A DNA stretch of 64,000 bases. Origin: Peteryoungia aggregata LMG 23059. GTDB lineage: Bacteria > Pseudomonadota > Alphaproteobacteria > Rhizobiales > Rhizobiaceae. A program made the position numbers and the translations under genes. Shown piece by piece: positions 9,013 to 19,473 of this stretch. The notes beneath the pieces were generated by a model. It was not told the DNA's origin. It did not search any database and saw only the letters and a list, made by a program, of their open reading frames with translations. Where the stretch lies: assembly GCF_030814435.1 (NCBI RefSeq), contig NZ_JAUSUW010000004.1:62001-126000 (forward strand). The letters are read 5' to 3'. How positions within the stretch are numbered: position 1 is the first letter of the stretch; each line of letters opens with the position of its first letter.

Positions 9013-10059
9013 TCACATCTGCGGCGCCAGCCGGAATTCCAGCATCAGCGTGCGCTGCAGGATCGAGTGGTTGTCGTCGGAGACGACGATCAAGCGGACG
9101 GAACCATCCGCTTCCGGAATGGCGTCGAGGCCTTCCATATTGTCGATCTGCGACCGGTAGTTCGCTTCGAACAGGATCTCCCCGTCGACAACAGCCTCGG
9201 GCCTGATGCTCGCCCCTTCGATACGGCGCAGCCGCATGCCGACACCGGTGGCAATCGAGAAGCGCCGTTCGAGAAGGAGAAGATCGCCATCGGGCAGGAA
9301 GGTGGCATCGGTGATCTCGAACGCGTCGCGGGGGCGCACACGAAACTCGCCGGCAAGTGGCCCGCCGACGATGGCGGCGTAGATATTGCCGTTTTCGTCG
9401 AAGCTCTTCTCTGTAATCGCCACCAGCGCGCCCTCGAGTTGGCTGCCCTTCGGCGCCATGACGAGGGACTCGAAGCCGCCATTGCTGTGGAGGATGTCGA
9501 GGTCGAAGGGGAAGGCGACCGGGACCGACGGCAGCGCCTTTCCGAGGTCGGCGAGCGGCGCATAGGTAACGACGCGATGCCGCTGCTCGAAGCCGACAAA
9601 GGCACGCGCGCCATCCAGCGCCAGGCTCTCGGCATCGACCAGGAACTTGCTCGAACTCTCACGGCCTGACGCGTCGAGCAGCGGGGCAAGGCGAACCGCG
9701 TCGACCCCCGAGAGACGGCCCTCGGCATCGCGCCTGATGCGCCCCTCGATCCAGTAGCCGGTGTCGAAGACACCAAGGAAAGACTGTTCATCCCGGAAGC
9801 GGATCGACGAGAACGCACCGAAGAGCGGCTCCGGCGAAGAGAGCTCGATGCCCCCGAGGAAGGTAAGCCCCTGTGACAGGGTCGGGTTGCCCCCGAGATC
9901 ATCGATAACGGCACTATCGACAGCGATGGGAAGCATTTCACCAGGCGGAATGGTGGCCGGCGTGCAGGACGACAGTGCGACCAGCGCCGACAGAGCGCAG
10001 GCGCCACCCAGCGTCCGGGCGTAGCGCTCAAGCACGCAGGCGGACCCGACCGGCACCAC
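9013..10059 (-). CDS. Esterase-like activity of phytase family lipoprotein
   Basis: 348-residue predicted lipoprotein: the N-terminus carries a signal segment ending in a lipobox (ALVALSSC, cysteine near residue 32). The mature part resembles the 'phytase-like' beta-propeller domain (DUF/esterase-like activity of phytase) found in many alphaproteobacteria, with repeated LxGVDAVRL / [19 protein letters not shown] blades. Substrate is unknown. The start is a GTG at 10059 that overlaps the end of cobT, with GAGGAAAAG upstream as a possible ribosome binding site. Its end abuts the bidirectional terminator. Confidence 0.78.
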   Translation of the reverse strand: MVPVGSACVLERYARTLGGACALSALVALSSCTPATIPPGEMLPIAVDSAVIDDLGGNPTLSQGLTFLGGIELSSPEPLFGAFSSIRFRDEQSFLGVFDTGYWIEGRIRRDAEGRLSGVDAVRLAPLLDASGRESSSKFLVDAESLALDGARAFVGFEQRHRVVTYAPLADLGKALPSVPVAFPFDLDILHSNGGFESLVMAPKGSQLEGALVAITEKSFDENGNIYAAIVGGPLAGEFRVRPRDAFEITDATFLPDGDLLLLERRFSIATGVGMRLRRIEGASIRPEAVVDGEILFEANYRSQIDNMEGLDAIPEADGSVRLIVVSDDNHSILQRTLMLEFRLAPQM

Positions 10060-11923
10060 CCGACGGCTTTTCCTCGAAGAGCGAGGCGAGCTGTTCGGTC
10101 ATCGCGCCCGCCAGTTCATCCGCATCGACGATCGTGACGGCGCGGCGATAGTAGCGGGTGACATCGTGGCCGATGCCGATGGCGAGCAGTTCCACCGGCG
10201 ACTTCGTCTCGATCTGCTCGATGACGGCGCGCAGATGGCGCTCGAGATAGTTGCCGGGGTTCACCGACAGCGTCGAATCGTCGACCGGAGCGCCGTCAGA
10301 GATCATCATCAGGATCTTGCGCTGCTCGCGCCGCCCGATCAGGCGGTTATGCGCCCACATCAGCGCCTCGCCGTCGATGTTTTCCTTGAGCAGGCCTTCG
10401 CGCATCATCAGGCCGAGATTGCGGCGCGACCGGCGCCACGGAGCATCAGCCGACTTGTAGATGATGTGGCGCAGATCGTTGAGACGGCCGGGTGCCGGCG
10501 GCTTCCCGCCTGCGAGCCACTTCTCTCTGGACTGACCGCCCTTCCAGGCCTTGGTGGTGAAGCCGAGGATCTCGACCTTGACGCCGCAACGCTCCAGCGT
10601 ACGGGCGAGAATGTCGGCACAGGAGGCGGCAACCGTAATCGGACGGCCGCGCATCGAGCCGGAATTGTCGATGACCAGCGTCACGACGGTATCGCGGAAC
10701 TTGGTGTCCTTTTCCTTCTTGAAGGAGAGCGGCTGCATGGGGTCGATGATCAGACGCGTCAGGCGCGCCGGATCGAGGTAACCCTCTTCGAGGTCGAAGT
10801 CCCAGGAGCGGTTCTGCTGCGCCATCAGGCGGCGCTGCAGACGGTTGGCCAGACGACCGACGGCGCCCTGCAGATGGGCAAGCTGCTTGTCGAGGAAGGC
10901 GCGCAGCCGGTCGAGCTCAGCCTCGTCGCAGAGTTCTTCGGCGGTGATTTCCTCGTCGAATTCCTGGGTGAAGATCTTGTAGTCGACCTTCTCGTTGAAA
11001 TCGTCAAAGGGCGTTGCGGGTCGGCGCATTTCGCCGGGCGTCTCGCTGTCGTCCTCGCCCTCGTCCGACATCTCCTCATCGGACATCTCGGCACCGTCCA
11101 TCTCGCCGTCGTCGAGCTGTTCCTGCGAGGCTTCGCTCTCCTCAGCAGGCGCGGAGTCCTGTCCGGCCTCTTCCTCAGAGGTCTCCTGGTCCTGCTCGCC
11201 GCTGCGCGGCTGCTCCTCGTCGGTGGACTGATCGTCCTCGCTCTGCTCCTGATCGTCACCCATGTCCTCGGCCATCTCCATGGCCGACAGCATGTGGCGG
11301 ATCACGCGGGAGAAGGCCTGCTGGTCTTCGATGACGGAAGAGAGATTGTCGAGGTCGGCGCCGGCCTTGTCCTCGATGAACGGACGCCAGAGGTCGAGCA
11401 CCTTGCCGGCAGACTCAGGGGCCTTCTGGCCGGTGAGCTTTTCGCGCACCAGCATGGCGACGGCTTCCTGGATCGGCGCGTCTTCCTGGCGGCTGATCGT
11501 CGAGAAATTGGCTTTCGCGTATTTCTCGGTGTTCATCGACTGGATGTTCGAAGCCACACCTGGCATGCGCAGCGAGCCGAGCGACTCGACGCGTGCCTGC
11601 TCCACGGCATCAAAAATCGAGCGCGCATCCGCACCCTGCGGGGCAAGGGCGGCATGGATCTTCTGATCATGGCAGGCAATGCGCAGCGCCATGCTGTCGC
11701 CGAGACCACGGGTCACGGCAAGTTCATGGGCGGTCGGACGCTTGGAGAGTTCCGGCAAGCGCACGCGCTCGCCGGCGAGACCGGGGCGTTCATTGGCGAA
11801 AGCGACTTCGACCTGCGGGTCACCCGCAATCGAGCGAACGCAGCCGGTGATGGCGCGGCGCATTGGCTCCATGTCCACCACGCCGCCTGCCTTGGCCTTC
11901 GAATTGTCGCCCCGCCCTGCCAT
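10028..11923 (-). CDS. cobT: Cobaltochelatase subunit CobT
   Basis: 631-residue large subunit of the aerobic (CobNST) cobalt chelatase that inserts Co(II) into hydrogenobyrinic acid a,c-diamide in B12 synthesis. Three parts are visible: an N-terminal helical domain, a long strongly acidic linker (about residues 220-305, rich in E, D, S and Q), and a C-terminal von Willebrand A domain whose MIDAS motif DNSGSMRG is intact. CobT works as a hexamer with the AAA+ CobS, whose gene is 12 bp upstream on the same strand. CobN is not in the window, as usual in rhizobia where it is encoded elsewhere. Confidence 0.96.
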   Translation of the reverse strand: MAGRGDNSKAKAGGVVDMEPMRRAITGCVRSIAGDPQVEVAFANERPGLAGERVRLPELSKRPTAHELAVTRGLGDSMALRIACHDQKIHAALAPQGADARSIFDAVEQARVESLGSLRMPGVASNIQSMNTEKYAKANFSTISRQEDAPIQEAVAMLVREKLTGQKAPESAGKVLDLWRPFIEDKAGADLDNLSSVIEDQQAFSRVIRHMLSAMEMAEDMGDDQEQSEDDQSTDEEQPRSGEQDQETSEEEAGQDSAPAEESEASQEQLDDGEMDGAEMSDEEMSDEGEDDSETPGEMRRPATPFDDFNEKVDYKIFTQEFDEEITAEELCDEAELDRLRAFLDKQLAHLQGAVGRLANRLQRRLMAQQNRSWDFDLEEGYLDPARLTRLIIDPMQPLSFKKEKDTKFRDTVVTLVIDNSGSMRGRPITVAASCADILARTLERCGVKVEILGFTTKAWKGGQSREKWLAGGKPPAPGRLNDLRHIIYKSADAPWRRSRRNLGLMMREGLLKENIDGEALMWAHNRLIGRREQRKILMMISDGAPVDDSTLSVNPGNYLERHLRAVIEQIETKSPVELLAIGIGHDVTRYYRRAVTIVDADELAGAMTEQLASLFEEKPSGGAGRVRLRA

Positions 11924-11935
11924 GCCGATCAGTCC

Positions 11936-12928
11936 TTATGCGCCAAGCACGATATTCGCCGCACTTTCCTTGAGTTCCACGCCGAAGGCGCGCTGATACT
12001 GCTCGGCCACCAGCGTGCGTTCCAGCTCGTCACACTTGTTGAGGAAGGTGACGCGGAAGGCAAATGCGACATCGCCGAAGATCTCGGCGTTTTCAGCCCA
12101 GGTGATGACGGTACGCGGGCTCATGACGGTCGAGAGATCGCCATTGACGAAGGCGGCGCGCGTAAGGTCAGCGAGGCGGACCATGCGCGACACGGTATCG
12201 CGACCCTCGGCGGTCGAGCCGAAGCTCTTCACCTTGGCCGAGACGATGTCGACTTCCTTGTCATGCGGCAGATAGTTGAGCGTGGTGACGATCGACCAGC
12301 GGTCCATCTGCGCCTGGTTGATCTGCTGCGTGCCGTGATAGAGGCCGGTCGTGTCACCGAGACCAACCGTGTTGGCGGTCGCAAACAGGCGGAAGGCGGG
12401 GTGAGGACGGATGACGCGGCTCTGGTCGAGCAGCGTCAGGCGGCCGGACGATTCCAGCACGCGCTGGATGACGAACATCACGTCCGGACGGCCGGCATCA
12501 TATTCGTCGAAGACGAGCGCGACATTGTGCTGGTAGGCCCAGGGCAGGATGCCGTCCTTGAATTCGGTGATCTGCTTGCCGTCCTTGAGGACGATGGCGT
12601 CCTTGCCGACGAGATCGATACGGCTGACATGGCTGTCGAGGTTGACGCGCACGCAAGGCCAGTTAAGGCGGGCCGCAACCTGCTCGATATGCGTCGACTT
12701 GCCCGTGCCGTGGAAGCCGGAGACCATGACGCGGCGGTTGTGGGCAAAGCCGGCGAGGATGGCGAGCGTGGTTTCACGGTCGAAGAGATAGTCCGGATCG
12801 AGATCCGGTACATAGGCGTCACCCTTGGAATAGGCAGGCACCCGGATGTCACTGTCGATACCAAACACTTCGCGCACCGACACGGTGGTGTCGGGGAGAT
12901 TGGTAATATCAAGATCAATTTTGCTCAT
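11936..12928 (-). CDS. cobS: Cobaltochelatase subunit CobS (AAA+ ATPase)
   Basis: 330-residue AAA+ ATPase of the MoxR-like clade that powers cobalt insertion together with CobT and CobN. Walker A is GFHGTGKST at residues 71-79, Walker B is [11 protein letters not shown] near 145, and the sensor asparagine lies in [11 protein letters not shown]. The start is placed at [13 protein letters not shown] (12928), preceded by a GAGAAACG-type site; twelve more codons are open upstream. It is followed closely by cobT and preceded by the J-domain gene, an arrangement common in rhizobia. Confidence 0.96.
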   Translation of the reverse strand: MSKIDLDITNLPDTTVSVREVFGIDSDIRVPAYSKGDAYVPDLDPDYLFDRETTLAILAGFAHNRRVMVSGFHGTGKSTHIEQVAARLNWPCVRVNLDSHVSRIDLVGKDAIVLKDGKQITEFKDGILPWAYQHNVALVFDEYDAGRPDVMFVIQRVLESSGRLTLLDQSRVIRPHPAFRLFATANTVGLGDTTGLYHGTQQINQAQMDRWSIVTTLNYLPHDKEVDIVSAKVKSFGSTAEGRDTVSRMVRLADLTRAAFVNGDLSTVMSPRTVITWAENAEIFGDVAFAFRVTFLNKCDELERTLVAEQYQRAFGVELKESAANIVLGA

Positions 12929-12987
12929 CGTTTCTCCATGCCGGGCGCCACCGACCGGCCGCATCTCATCGCTGCTGTATGTTTGGA

Positions 12988-13614
12988 CTAACAGAAACCG
13001 GCCTGCTTTAACAATTTGTAGGCTTCAATGACAGCGCGAAAACGCTCTTCAGAAGCCCTGTCTCCGCCATTTGCGTCAGGATGGTGTTTTTTTACAAGCT
13101 CCTTGTAGCGGGTCTTGATGTCGGTCGGCGTGGAGCTGACGTTAAGCCCAAGCGTATCAAGGGCTTTTGCCTCGAGAGTCTTGAGTTTTCGATCCGCCGC
13201 CTGATAGCGCGACGCACCGCCGCGCCCCTGCTGGACGAAGCCGAAGGGGTCCTTCATGCGCGCCTGTGACGCAGCCGAACCGGAGCGCATGGTGGAGTGA
13301 AGCGGGCTTGCTTTCGCCGCCTTGTTGACGCCGACGGTCCAGGTGGGGCGATGACCGGTGATCGCCTCCTTCTGGTAGCGCGCGATCTCGGTGTCCGAGA
13401 GGCCGGAGAAGTAGTTGTAGCCCTTGTTGTAGTCCTTGACGTGCTCGAAGCAGAACAGGAAGAACTGGCCTTCGGCATGGCGGCCCACGGGTGCGCGATG
13501 AGCACCCGGCTTGTCGCAGCCGTCCCATTGGCACACTGGATTGGATGGCTCGGGCTCGGCCTCCCGCTTTCGCCGGGTCCGGATCCGATCGAAGTATTTC
13601 GAGTCGAGTTTCAT
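12988..13614 (-). CDS. J-domain (DnaJ-like) molecular chaperone
   Basis: About 208-residue protein with a C-terminal J domain: residues about 150-205 contain [30 protein letters not shown], including the essential HPD tripeptide, and end in a helix [13 protein letters not shown]. The N-terminal half has a cysteine/histidine pattern ([15 protein letters not shown] and [12 protein letters not shown]) that could bind a metal. It probably recruits DnaK to a specific client. It sits 59 bp upstream of cobS on the same strand, so the chelatase is a plausible but unproven client. The ATG at 13614 is preferred to an upstream TTG. Confidence 0.87.
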   Translation of the reverse strand: MKLDSKYFDRIRTRRKREAEPEPSNPVCQWDGCDKPGAHRAPVGRHAEGQFFLFCFEHVKDYNKGYNYFSGLSDTEIARYQKEAITGHRPTWTVGVNKAAKASPLHSTMRSGSAASQARMKDPFGFVQQGRGGASRYQAADRKLKTLEAKALDTLGLNVSSTPTDIKTRYKELVKKHHPDANGGDRASEERFRAVIEAYKLLKQAGFC

Positions 13615-13716
13615 GCCGTAATTATGGGGCGTAGGCTGGAGGCGGACAAGAATTGACAAACCGGTTTGTTACGCGCTTTGTGGGGCGTTTTGCGAAGCAG
13701 CAGGAAGAGGCAGACC

Positions 13717-13998
13717 ATGTCGGTAAAGAGCCGGATCGAGACCCGTCTCACGGAGGCTTTCAGCCCCGAACGCCTCGTCGTGTTAGACGAGAGCCACCAC
13801 CATGCCGGCCACCAGCCTGATATCACCGGCACCGGCGAGACCCATATGCGTGTGCGGATCGTCGCGGCGGCCTTTGAGGGAATGACACGGCTCGCCCGTC
13901 ACAGGGCCGTGACGGATCTCCTGAAGCCGGAGCTCGATGCCGGCCTGCATGCCCTTGCAATCGAGCCGGCAGCGCCTGGCGAGCCGACGCGCTGGTAG
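13717..13998 (+). CDS. BolA family protein
   Basis: 93-residue BolA-like protein. The conserved core ESHHHAGHQ and the segment ETHMRVRIVAAAFEGMTRLARHRAVTDLL match the class II KH-like BolA fold, with the histidines that help bind a [2Fe-2S] cluster together with a monothiol glutaredoxin. Role inferred from the family: iron-sulphur cluster trafficking and stress or morphology control. The start at 13717 follows GGAAGAGG. It is divergent from the J-domain gene and convergent with corC, 10 bp away. Confidence 0.92.
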   Translation: MSVKSRIETRLTEAFSPERLVVLDESHHHAGHQPDITGTGETHMRVRIVAAAFEGMTRLARHRAVTDLLKPELDAGLHALAIEPAAPGEPTRW

Positions 13999-14008
13999 CT
14001 GCGGGCCT

Positions 14009-15313
14009 TCAGGTCTGCGGCTCTGTCGGGTCGATCGGGCGGATGCGCAGGCGCGTGATGCGGTTCTTTTCGCGTTTCAGCACCACGAAGCGCTTGCCGT
14101 AGAAGGTGAAGGCTTGGCGCTCCTCGGGAATCGATTTTGACTCATGAATGACGAGACCAGCGATCGTCGTCGCCTCCTCGTCCGGAAGCATCCAGTCCAT
14201 GGCGCGATTGAGGTCGCGGATCGGCACGCCGCCATCGACGACGATCGAGCCGTCGCTGTCCTGCCGCACGCCCTGGATCTCCAGATCGTGTTCGTCGGAA
14301 ATGTCGCCGACGATTTCCTCCAGAATGTCTTCCAGCGTCACCACGCCCTGCACTTCGCCATATTCGTCGACGACGACGGCAAAATGGGTCTTGCGGCGCA
14401 GGAAGGCGTTGAGCTGGTCCTTGAGGTTGGTGGTATCGGGCACGAACCAGGGCTTCTGCGCAATCTTGACGATATCGAGATCCTGCGGCTCGACATGCGG
14501 CTCGGCGAGCGCCCGGATCAGGTCCTTGGCATGGATCACGCCGATGATGTTGTCGGTCGCCCCGCGCCAAACGGGCATGCGGGTATAGGGACTTTCGAGA
14601 ATGTTGCGGATCGCGACTTCTGGCGGCTCGTCGGCGTTGACGGCCCGCATGGCGGTGCGGTGGATCATGATATCGGAAACTTCGAGCTCGCCGAGATCGA
14701 GAACGCCGCCCAGACGGTCGCGGTCGGCCTTGACCACGGATCCCTCGCGATGCAGGAGCGCCACTGTGCCGCGCAACTCTTCATGCGCCGAAAGCATCGA
14801 CGCCTCGCCGGAAATCGAGACCCCGAACAGGCCGAGCAATTGGCGCACGATCCAGTTGACCACGCTCGACAGCGGGCCGACGATGGCCACATAGGGGCGC
14901 ACCAGAGGCGCGACGACCAGAGCAAAGCGCTCCGGCGTGGAGATCGCCCAGCTCTTCGGCAGCACTTCCGAGAAGATGACGAGCAGAACCGTCATCAACA
15001 GCGTGGCGATGGCGACACCGGAATCGCCGAACAGGCCGAGAAACAGGCTGGTCGTCAGCGACGAGGCAAGGATGTTAACAAGGTTGTTGCCGATCAGCAG
15101 CGCGCCGATCAGCCGATCGCGCCGCTCGATCAGAAAATTCACCACGCCCGCGCGATCGTCACCGTTCACTTCCAGGCTATGCATGCGCGCGCGGGACGTT
15201 GCGGTCAGCGCCGTCTCGGAACCGGAAAAGAAGGCCGAGGCACAGATCAGCCCGAGGATCGCAGCGAGTGTCAGCCAGTAGTCGGCGAGGGTGGAGAGAA
15301 CTTGCTCGATCAT
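14009..15313 (-). CDS. HlyC/CorC family transporter (CNNM/DUF21, CBS pair, CorC domain)
   Basis: 434-residue membrane protein. Domains in order: DUF21/CNNM transmembrane domain (residues about 1-190, four hydrophobic segments, with ASAFFSGSETALTATSR), a pair of CBS domains (about 205-330, LGELEVSDIMIHRTAMRAV and VDEYGEVQGVVTLEDILEEIVGDI), and a C-terminal CorC/HlyC domain with GLVIHE and RITRLRIRP. The family is linked to magnesium or cobalt efflux; the older name haemolysin is misleading. The start overlaps the stop of aroB (ATGA), so corC, aroB and aroK form one translation-coupled operon. Confidence 0.92.
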   Translation of the reverse strand: MIEQVLSTLADYWLTLAAILGLICASAFFSGSETALTATSRARMHSLEVNGDDRAGVVNFLIERRDRLIGALLIGNNLVNILASSLTTSLFLGLFGDSGVAIATLLMTVLLVIFSEVLPKSWAISTPERFALVVAPLVRPYVAIVGPLSSVVNWIVRQLLGLFGVSISGEASMLSAHEELRGTVALLHREGSVVKADRDRLGGVLDLGELEVSDIMIHRTAMRAVNADEPPEVAIRNILESPYTRMPVWRGATDNIIGVIHAKDLIRALAEPHVEPQDLDIVKIAQKPWFVPDTTNLKDQLNAFLRRKTHFAVVVDEYGEVQGVVTLEDILEEIVGDISDEHDLEIQGVRQDSDGSIVVDGGVPIRDLNRAMDWMLPDEEATTIAGLVIHESKSIPEERQAFTFYGKRFVVLKREKNRITRLRIRPIDPTEPQT

Positions 15314-16437
15314 GACGGACGCATCTCCTCGATGAAACGCTGGACTTCGGAGGCAGGCACGTCGTCGGCGACAAATGACTGGCCGAGGCCACGGGTGAGG
15401 ATGAAGGTCAGCTGGCCAGCCTTGACCTTCTTGTCCTGGGCGATCGCATCCATCAGAACATCGGTCGGCGGCAGCTCGCCGGGGATCTGATCCATGCGGG
15501 TCGGCAAGCCGACGGCCTTCAGATGCGCCTCGACGCGATCCGCAAGATCCGGGCTTGCAAGGTTCATGCGGGCCGAGAAGCGATGCGCAAGCACCATGCC
15601 GATCGACACGCCCTCACCATGCACCAGGCGGCTGCTGTCATACTGGGTGGCGGCTTCGAGCGCATGACCGAAGGTATGGCCGAGATTGAGGAGCGCCCGG
15701 CGACCGTTTTCGCGCTCGTCGGCAGCCACCACATCGGCCTTGGCCTGACAGGAGACGGCAATCGCCTCGATGCGAGCCGCACCGCCGGCAAACACATCGC
15801 GCCAGTTGTTCTCCAGCCACTCGAAGAAATCGGGCTTGTCGATCAGGCCATATTTCGCGACCTCGGCATAACCGGCGCGGAATTCGCGCTCCGACAGCGT
15901 GTCGAGCACGTCGGTATCGGCAAGCACCAGATCGGGTTGGTTGAAGATACCGACGAGGTTCTTACCTTGGCGGGCATTGATGCCCGTCTTGCCACCGACG
16001 GAACTGTCGACCTGCGAGAGCAGCGAGGTCGGGATCTGCACGAAGCGCACGCCGCGCCTGACGATGCCGGCGGCAAAGCCGGTGAGATCCCCGATGACGC
16101 CCCCGCCAAGCGCAATCACTGTGTCGTTGCGCTCGATACGCGCCTCGAGCAGCACGTCGCAGACCTTGGTGAGGTAGTCGAAGCTCTTGGTCTTTTCGCC
16201 AGCCGGCAGCGTCACCGACACGGCCTCGATGCCATCCGTCTGCAGGCTGTCCATCAGGCCATCGAGGTAACGCGCGCCGACATTCTCGTCGGTGACGATC
16301 GCCGCGCGGCGGCCCTTGATGCGGCTCGTGATCTCGCCGCCGGCGCGCGCCATCAGGCCGGGTCCGATGAGAATGTCATAGGAGCGCTCGCCCAGCGGCA
16401 CATGCACCAGGCGTTCTGATATCTCGAGCTTCGTCAT
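15310..16437 (-). CDS. aroB: 3-dehydroquinate synthase
   Basis: 375-residue NAD- and metal-dependent enzyme converting DAHP to 3-dehydroquinate, step two of the shikimate pathway. Recognisable segments: VTDENVG, LPAGEKTKSFDYLTKVCDVLLEARIERNDTVIALGGGVIGDLTGF, the VDSSVGGKTGIN strand around residue 150, and the zinc-ligand region LLNLGHTFGHALE. Length is normal. It overlaps aroK upstream and corC downstream by four bases each, so the three genes are co-translated. Confidence 0.97.
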   Translation of the reverse strand: MTKLEISERLVHVPLGERSYDILIGPGLMARAGGEITSRIKGRRAAIVTDENVGARYLDGLMDSLQTDGIEAVSVTLPAGEKTKSFDYLTKVCDVLLEARIERNDTVIALGGGVIGDLTGFAAGIVRRGVRFVQIPTSLLSQVDSSVGGKTGINARQGKNLVGIFNQPDLVLADTDVLDTLSEREFRAGYAEVAKYGLIDKPDFFEWLENNWRDVFAGGAARIEAIAVSCQAKADVVAADERENGRRALLNLGHTFGHALEAATQYDSSRLVHGEGVSIGMVLAHRFSARMNLASPDLADRVEAHLKAVGLPTRMDQIPGELPPTDVLMDAIAQDKKVKAGQLTFILTRGLGQSFVADDVPASEVQRFIEEMRPS

Positions 16438-17024
16438 AACGTCTTGTCCTTGCCGATATGTTCGATCACCGAGGTCATGACCTCGTTGGCGATCACTTCC
16501 TTGCGCACGTCGCGCGACTGGACGGTGATGTCGGCGAGCGCATAGATGGGATAGCGCTTGTCCATCAGGTCCTTGAGAGTCTGCTTCGGATTTTCTGTCT
16601 TGAGCAGCGGGCGGTGATCCCGCTTGTTGACCCGCTCCCAGAGAACCTCCAGATCTGCATTCAGCCAGATGGAGAGCCCGCCGCGCTCGACCTGCTTGCG
16701 GGTCTTCTCATTGATGAAGGCCCCGCCGCCGGTGGAAACGACACGCGGGCCTGTGCGCAACAGACGTTTGATGACACGCGTTTCAAGCGCGCGGAACTCG
16801 TCTTCGCCATAGGCCGCGAAGAGCTCGCTGATGGACATGCGCGAGACCCGCTCGATCTCGGTGTCCGTGTCGACGAAAGGCAGGCCGAGCTGCTGCGCGA
16901 CGATCCGGCCGATCGCCGACTTGCCCGCGCCCATCAGGCCGACAAGCACGAGATTGCGTTTTCCGAGCGCCGCCTTGGCGCGCTCGCCCAGACTGGGAGC
17001 AAGGTTGAGGATCGTATCGGTCAT
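16434..17024 (-). CDS. aroK: Shikimate kinase
   Basis: 196-residue P-loop kinase phosphorylating shikimate. Walker A is GLMGAGKS (residues 29-36), followed by FVDTDTEIE with the shikimate-binding aspartate, the FRALETRV segment and the STGGGAF motif. The N-terminal extension of about 20 residues is normal in rhizobia. The ATG at 17024 (MTDTILNL) is chosen; upstream in-frame starts exist to 17078. First gene of the aroK-aroB-corC operon. Confidence 0.96.
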   Translation of the reverse strand: MTDTILNLAPSLGERAKAALGKRNLVLVGLMGAGKSAIGRIVAQQLGLPFVDTDTEIERVSRMSISELFAAYGEDEFRALETRVIKRLLRTGPRVVSTGGGAFINEKTRKQVERGGLSIWLNADLEVLWERVNKRDHRPLLKTENPKQTLKDLMDKRYPIYALADITVQSRDVRKEVIANEVMTSVIEHIGKDKTL

Positions 17025-17168
17025 CGGCCTGTTCACGACTGTTTCATGACCTATTGACATATAGGAGGCTAGCGTCAAGCCATGGCTGCAATTGCAGCCG
17101 GACTGTCCCGCCCTTGGTATGGCCGGCGTCGAGACCTATTTATTGCGATGACTGGCCGAGGATCGCCG

Positions 17169-17321
17169 ATGCCCACCCTGTTCCGCTTTCTGTTCATCTG
17201 CGCCACCATTGTCGGCATGGTCTACGCCGCCATGTGGTCCTTCGTCGTGTTCGTCGAGCCGCGGGAACGGGATGTCACAGTGCGCATCCCCTCCGAGCGG
17301 ATCAATCCGGTCGAGCAATAG
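17169..17321 (+). CDS. Small single-pass membrane protein
   Basis: 50-residue protein with one strongly hydrophobic segment ([22 protein letters not shown]) followed by a charged tail ([19 protein letters not shown]). It is probably an inner-membrane protein with its tail in the periplasm. I do not recognise a named family, but small proteins of this form at the aroK-xerD junction are common in rhizobia. The start MPTLFRF fits the topology; 29 more codons are open upstream and look non-coding. It ends 14 bp before xerD on the same strand, which suggests co-transcription. Confidence 0.65.
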   Translation: MPTLFRFLFICATIVGMVYAAMWSFVVFVEPRERDVTVRIPSERINPVEQ

Positions 17322-17335
17322 CGGGAGGAAACGCA

Positions 17336-18277
17336 ATGTCGGATCTGAGCCGCGCCAGGGTCGAAGCCTTTCTCGAAATGTTGAGTGCCGAACGAGGCGC
17401 GGCGCAGAACACGCTTGCCTCCTACGAGCGCGACCTCGACGATCTCTCTGACTTTCTCTCGGGCCGCAAGGTGAGCCTGGGCGCGGCATCGCGGGAGGAC
17501 CTGACGGCCTATCTCTCCGATCTCGCACGGCGCGGCTTTCAACCGACGTCGCAGGCCCGGCGCCTGTCTGCGATGCGCCAGTTCTACAAGTTCCTCTATG
17601 CCGAAGGACTGCGCGGAGACGATCCGACGACCATTCTCGACGCGCCGAAAAAGGCGCGATCACTGCCCAAGGTGCTGTCGGTGCAGGACGTCACCGCCAT
17701 GCTGTCCCGCGCCGAGGAGGAAGCAGGTCTTGAAGGCCCAGAGCAACCGGCGCGCATACGTCGGCTGGCACTGCTAGAACTGCTCTACGCGACCGGCATG
17801 CGCGTCAGCGAACTTGTTTCCCTGCCGGTGAAGGTGCTCACACAGGAGGGGCGGTTCCTGCTGGTGCGCGGCAAGGGCAACAAGGAAAGGCTCGTTCCGC
17901 TGTCACGCACGGCGCTTGAGGCGCTGGCACGATACGGTAAATTCAGGGGGGCGGACCCGGCCCAGGCCGACAGCCCGTTTCTCTTTCCCGCCGCGAGCAA
18001 GGAGGGCCACCTCCCCCGCCAGGTCTTTGCACGCGAGCTGAAGGATCTCGCCATCAGGGCCGGCTTGTCCGCAAATGCCGTGTCCCCGCATGTGCTTAGG
18101 CATGCCTTTGCCAGCCATCTCCTGGGCAATGGTGCAGACTTGCGTGCCGTGCAGGAACTGCTCGGCCACAGCGACATTTCAACGACACAAATCTATACGC
18201 ATGTGCTCGATGAGCGCCTGCAACATCTGGTGCATACACACCACCCCCTTGCAAAACAGGCCAAAAACCCCGATTAG
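17336..18277 (+). CDS. xerD: Site-specific tyrosine recombinase XerD
   Basis: 313-residue tyrosine recombinase that, with XerC, resolves chromosome dimers at dif under FtsK control. The N-terminal SAM-like core-binding domain covers residues 1-100. The catalytic set is complete: R156 (TGMRVSEL), K180 (GKGNKER), H252 and R255 ([12 protein letters not shown]), H278 (LGHSDISTT) and Y287. A GGGAGGAAACG site precedes the ATG at 17336. The neighbouring aroK and accA, and the lack of any integration signature, support the chromosomal XerD rather than a mobile integrase. Confidence 0.93.
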   Translation: MSDLSRARVEAFLEMLSAERGAAQNTLASYERDLDDLSDFLSGRKVSLGAASREDLTAYLSDLARRGFQPTSQARRLSAMRQFYKFLYAEGLRGDDPTTILDAPKKARSLPKVLSVQDVTAMLSRAEEEAGLEGPEQPARIRRLALLELLYATGMRVSELVSLPVKVLTQEGRFLLVRGKGNKERLVPLSRTALEALARYGKFRGADPAQADSPFLFPAASKEGHLPRQVFARELKDLAIRAGLSANAVSPHVLRHAFASHLLGNGADLRAVQELLGHSDISTTQIYTHVLDERLQHLVHTHHPLAKQAKNPD

Positions 18278-18339
18278 AGCCGGCAAAGCCGGTTCCTGCG
18301 GGCGGCGAGCGCCAGGAACGAACGATCGGAACGGAGTTC

Positions 18340-19293
18340 ATGCACAACTATCTCGACTTCGAAAAGCCAATCTCCGACCTCGAGGCCAAGATCCGCGAAC
18401 TGAAGAAGATCGCGGAAGAGGACGAGAGCATCGACACGTCTGAAGAGATCAGCCGGCTGGAAAGCCGCGTCGACGAGGCGATGGTGGAGATCTATTCGAA
18501 GCTCAACGCCTGGCAGAAGACGCAGGTCGCGCGCCATCCGCAGCGTCCGCATTTCGTCGACTATGCCGAAGCACTGTTTACCGAATTCACGCCGCTCGCC
18601 GGTGACCGCAAGTTCGGCGAGGACGCCGCCATTCAGGCCGGCCTCGCCCGCTTCCGCGGCCAGCCTGTCGCCGTGATCGGCCAGGAAAAGGGCAACGACA
18701 CCAAGTCGCGCATCAAGCACAATTTCGGCAGCCCGCGCCCCGAAGGCTATCGCAAGGCGATCCGCGTCATGGAAATGGCCGACCGCTTCGGCCTGCCTGT
18801 CATCACCCTGATCGACACGGCAGGCGCCTATCCGGGCGTTGGTGCGGAAGAACGCGGCCAGGCGGAAGCAATCGCCCGCTCCACCGAGATGTGCCTTGGC
18901 CTCAAGGTGCCAATGGTCTCCGTCGTCATCGGCGAAGGCGGTTCGGGTGGGGCGATCGCGATCGCCACCGGCAACCGCGTCTATATGCTGGAACACGCGA
19001 TCTATTCGGTGATCTCGCCGGAAGGTGCAGCCTCGATCCTCTGGCGCGATTCCACCCGCGCCAAGGAAGCTGCGACCAACATGAAGATCACGGCGGAAGA
19101 CCTGAAGGGTCTTGGCATCATCGACGCCATCATTCCGGAACCCGTCGGCGGCGCTCATCGCGCACCGGACCGGGTGATCGGCATGACCGGCGACGTCATC
19201 GCCAGCGCCCTTGCCGAACTGACACCGCTGCCGGGCGACAAGCTGCGCGCCGACCGCCGCCAGAAATTCCTCGATATCGGCCGCAATCTCTGA
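18340..19293 (+). CDS. accA: Acetyl-CoA carboxylase carboxyltransferase subunit alpha
   Basis: 317-residue alpha subunit of the carboxyltransferase that transfers CO2 from biotin to acetyl-CoA, the committed step of fatty acid synthesis. The N-terminus ([19 protein letters not shown]) and the core segments [36 protein letters not shown] and [16 protein letters not shown] are canonical. Length is typical. It follows xerD by 62 bp; the beta subunit accD is not in this window. Confidence 0.97.
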   Translation: MHNYLDFEKPISDLEAKIRELKKIAEEDESIDTSEEISRLESRVDEAMVEIYSKLNAWQKTQVARHPQRPHFVDYAEALFTEFTPLAGDRKFGEDAAIQAGLARFRGQPVAVIGQEKGNDTKSRIKHNFGSPRPEGYRKAIRVMEMADRFGLPVITLIDTAGAYPGVGAEERGQAEAIARSTEMCLGLKVPMVSVVIGEGGSGGAIAIATGNRVYMLEHAIYSVISPEGAASILWRDSTRAKEAATNMKITAEDLKGLGIIDAIIPEPVGGAHRAPDRVIGMTGDVIASALAELTPLPGDKLRADRRQKFLDIGRNL

Positions 19294-19473
19294 GTTTGAC
19301 CGACAGGCTGCGATCATTCGCCATCACTCCGCCGCTTTGCGTGGATAGCGCGGAAGGACGAATGGCGAAATCAGTGGCCATTGGTTTATAATTTGTGAAG
19401 AAAGCAGTTCTAAACTACCCATGAATGGCTCGTCTCGAGCCGCAACATGTGTTCCTGGAAAGAGCGTTCGCGC

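Noticed and set aside
10166..12991. A very long open frame on the + strand opposite cobT and cobS
   Set aside because: It is the antisense shadow of two clear, motif-complete genes; high GC with third-position bias keeps such frames open. The translation shows no domain and is rich in Arg, His and Asp in shadow style.
14009..15313. Haemolysin annotation for the CBS-domain membrane protein
   Set aside because: The DUF21-CBS-CorC architecture is that of a metal transport family; the haemolysin name is historical.
17336..18277. XerD as a mobile-element integrase
   Set aside because: Neighbours are core genes (aroK, accA) and no attachment site or cargo accompanies it; sequence features match chromosomal XerD.
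18310..18345. GGAAC repeats upstream of accA as an EcfG promoter
   Set aside because: The spacing to the nearest GTT is 15 or fails the -10 element, and accA is a housekeeping gene.
19294..19473. Possible structured RNA between accA and the YafK-type gene (TTCGCCAT and ATGGCGAA, about 40 bases apart)
   Set aside because: Only an eight-base stem with a large loop and no terminator or known aptamer features.
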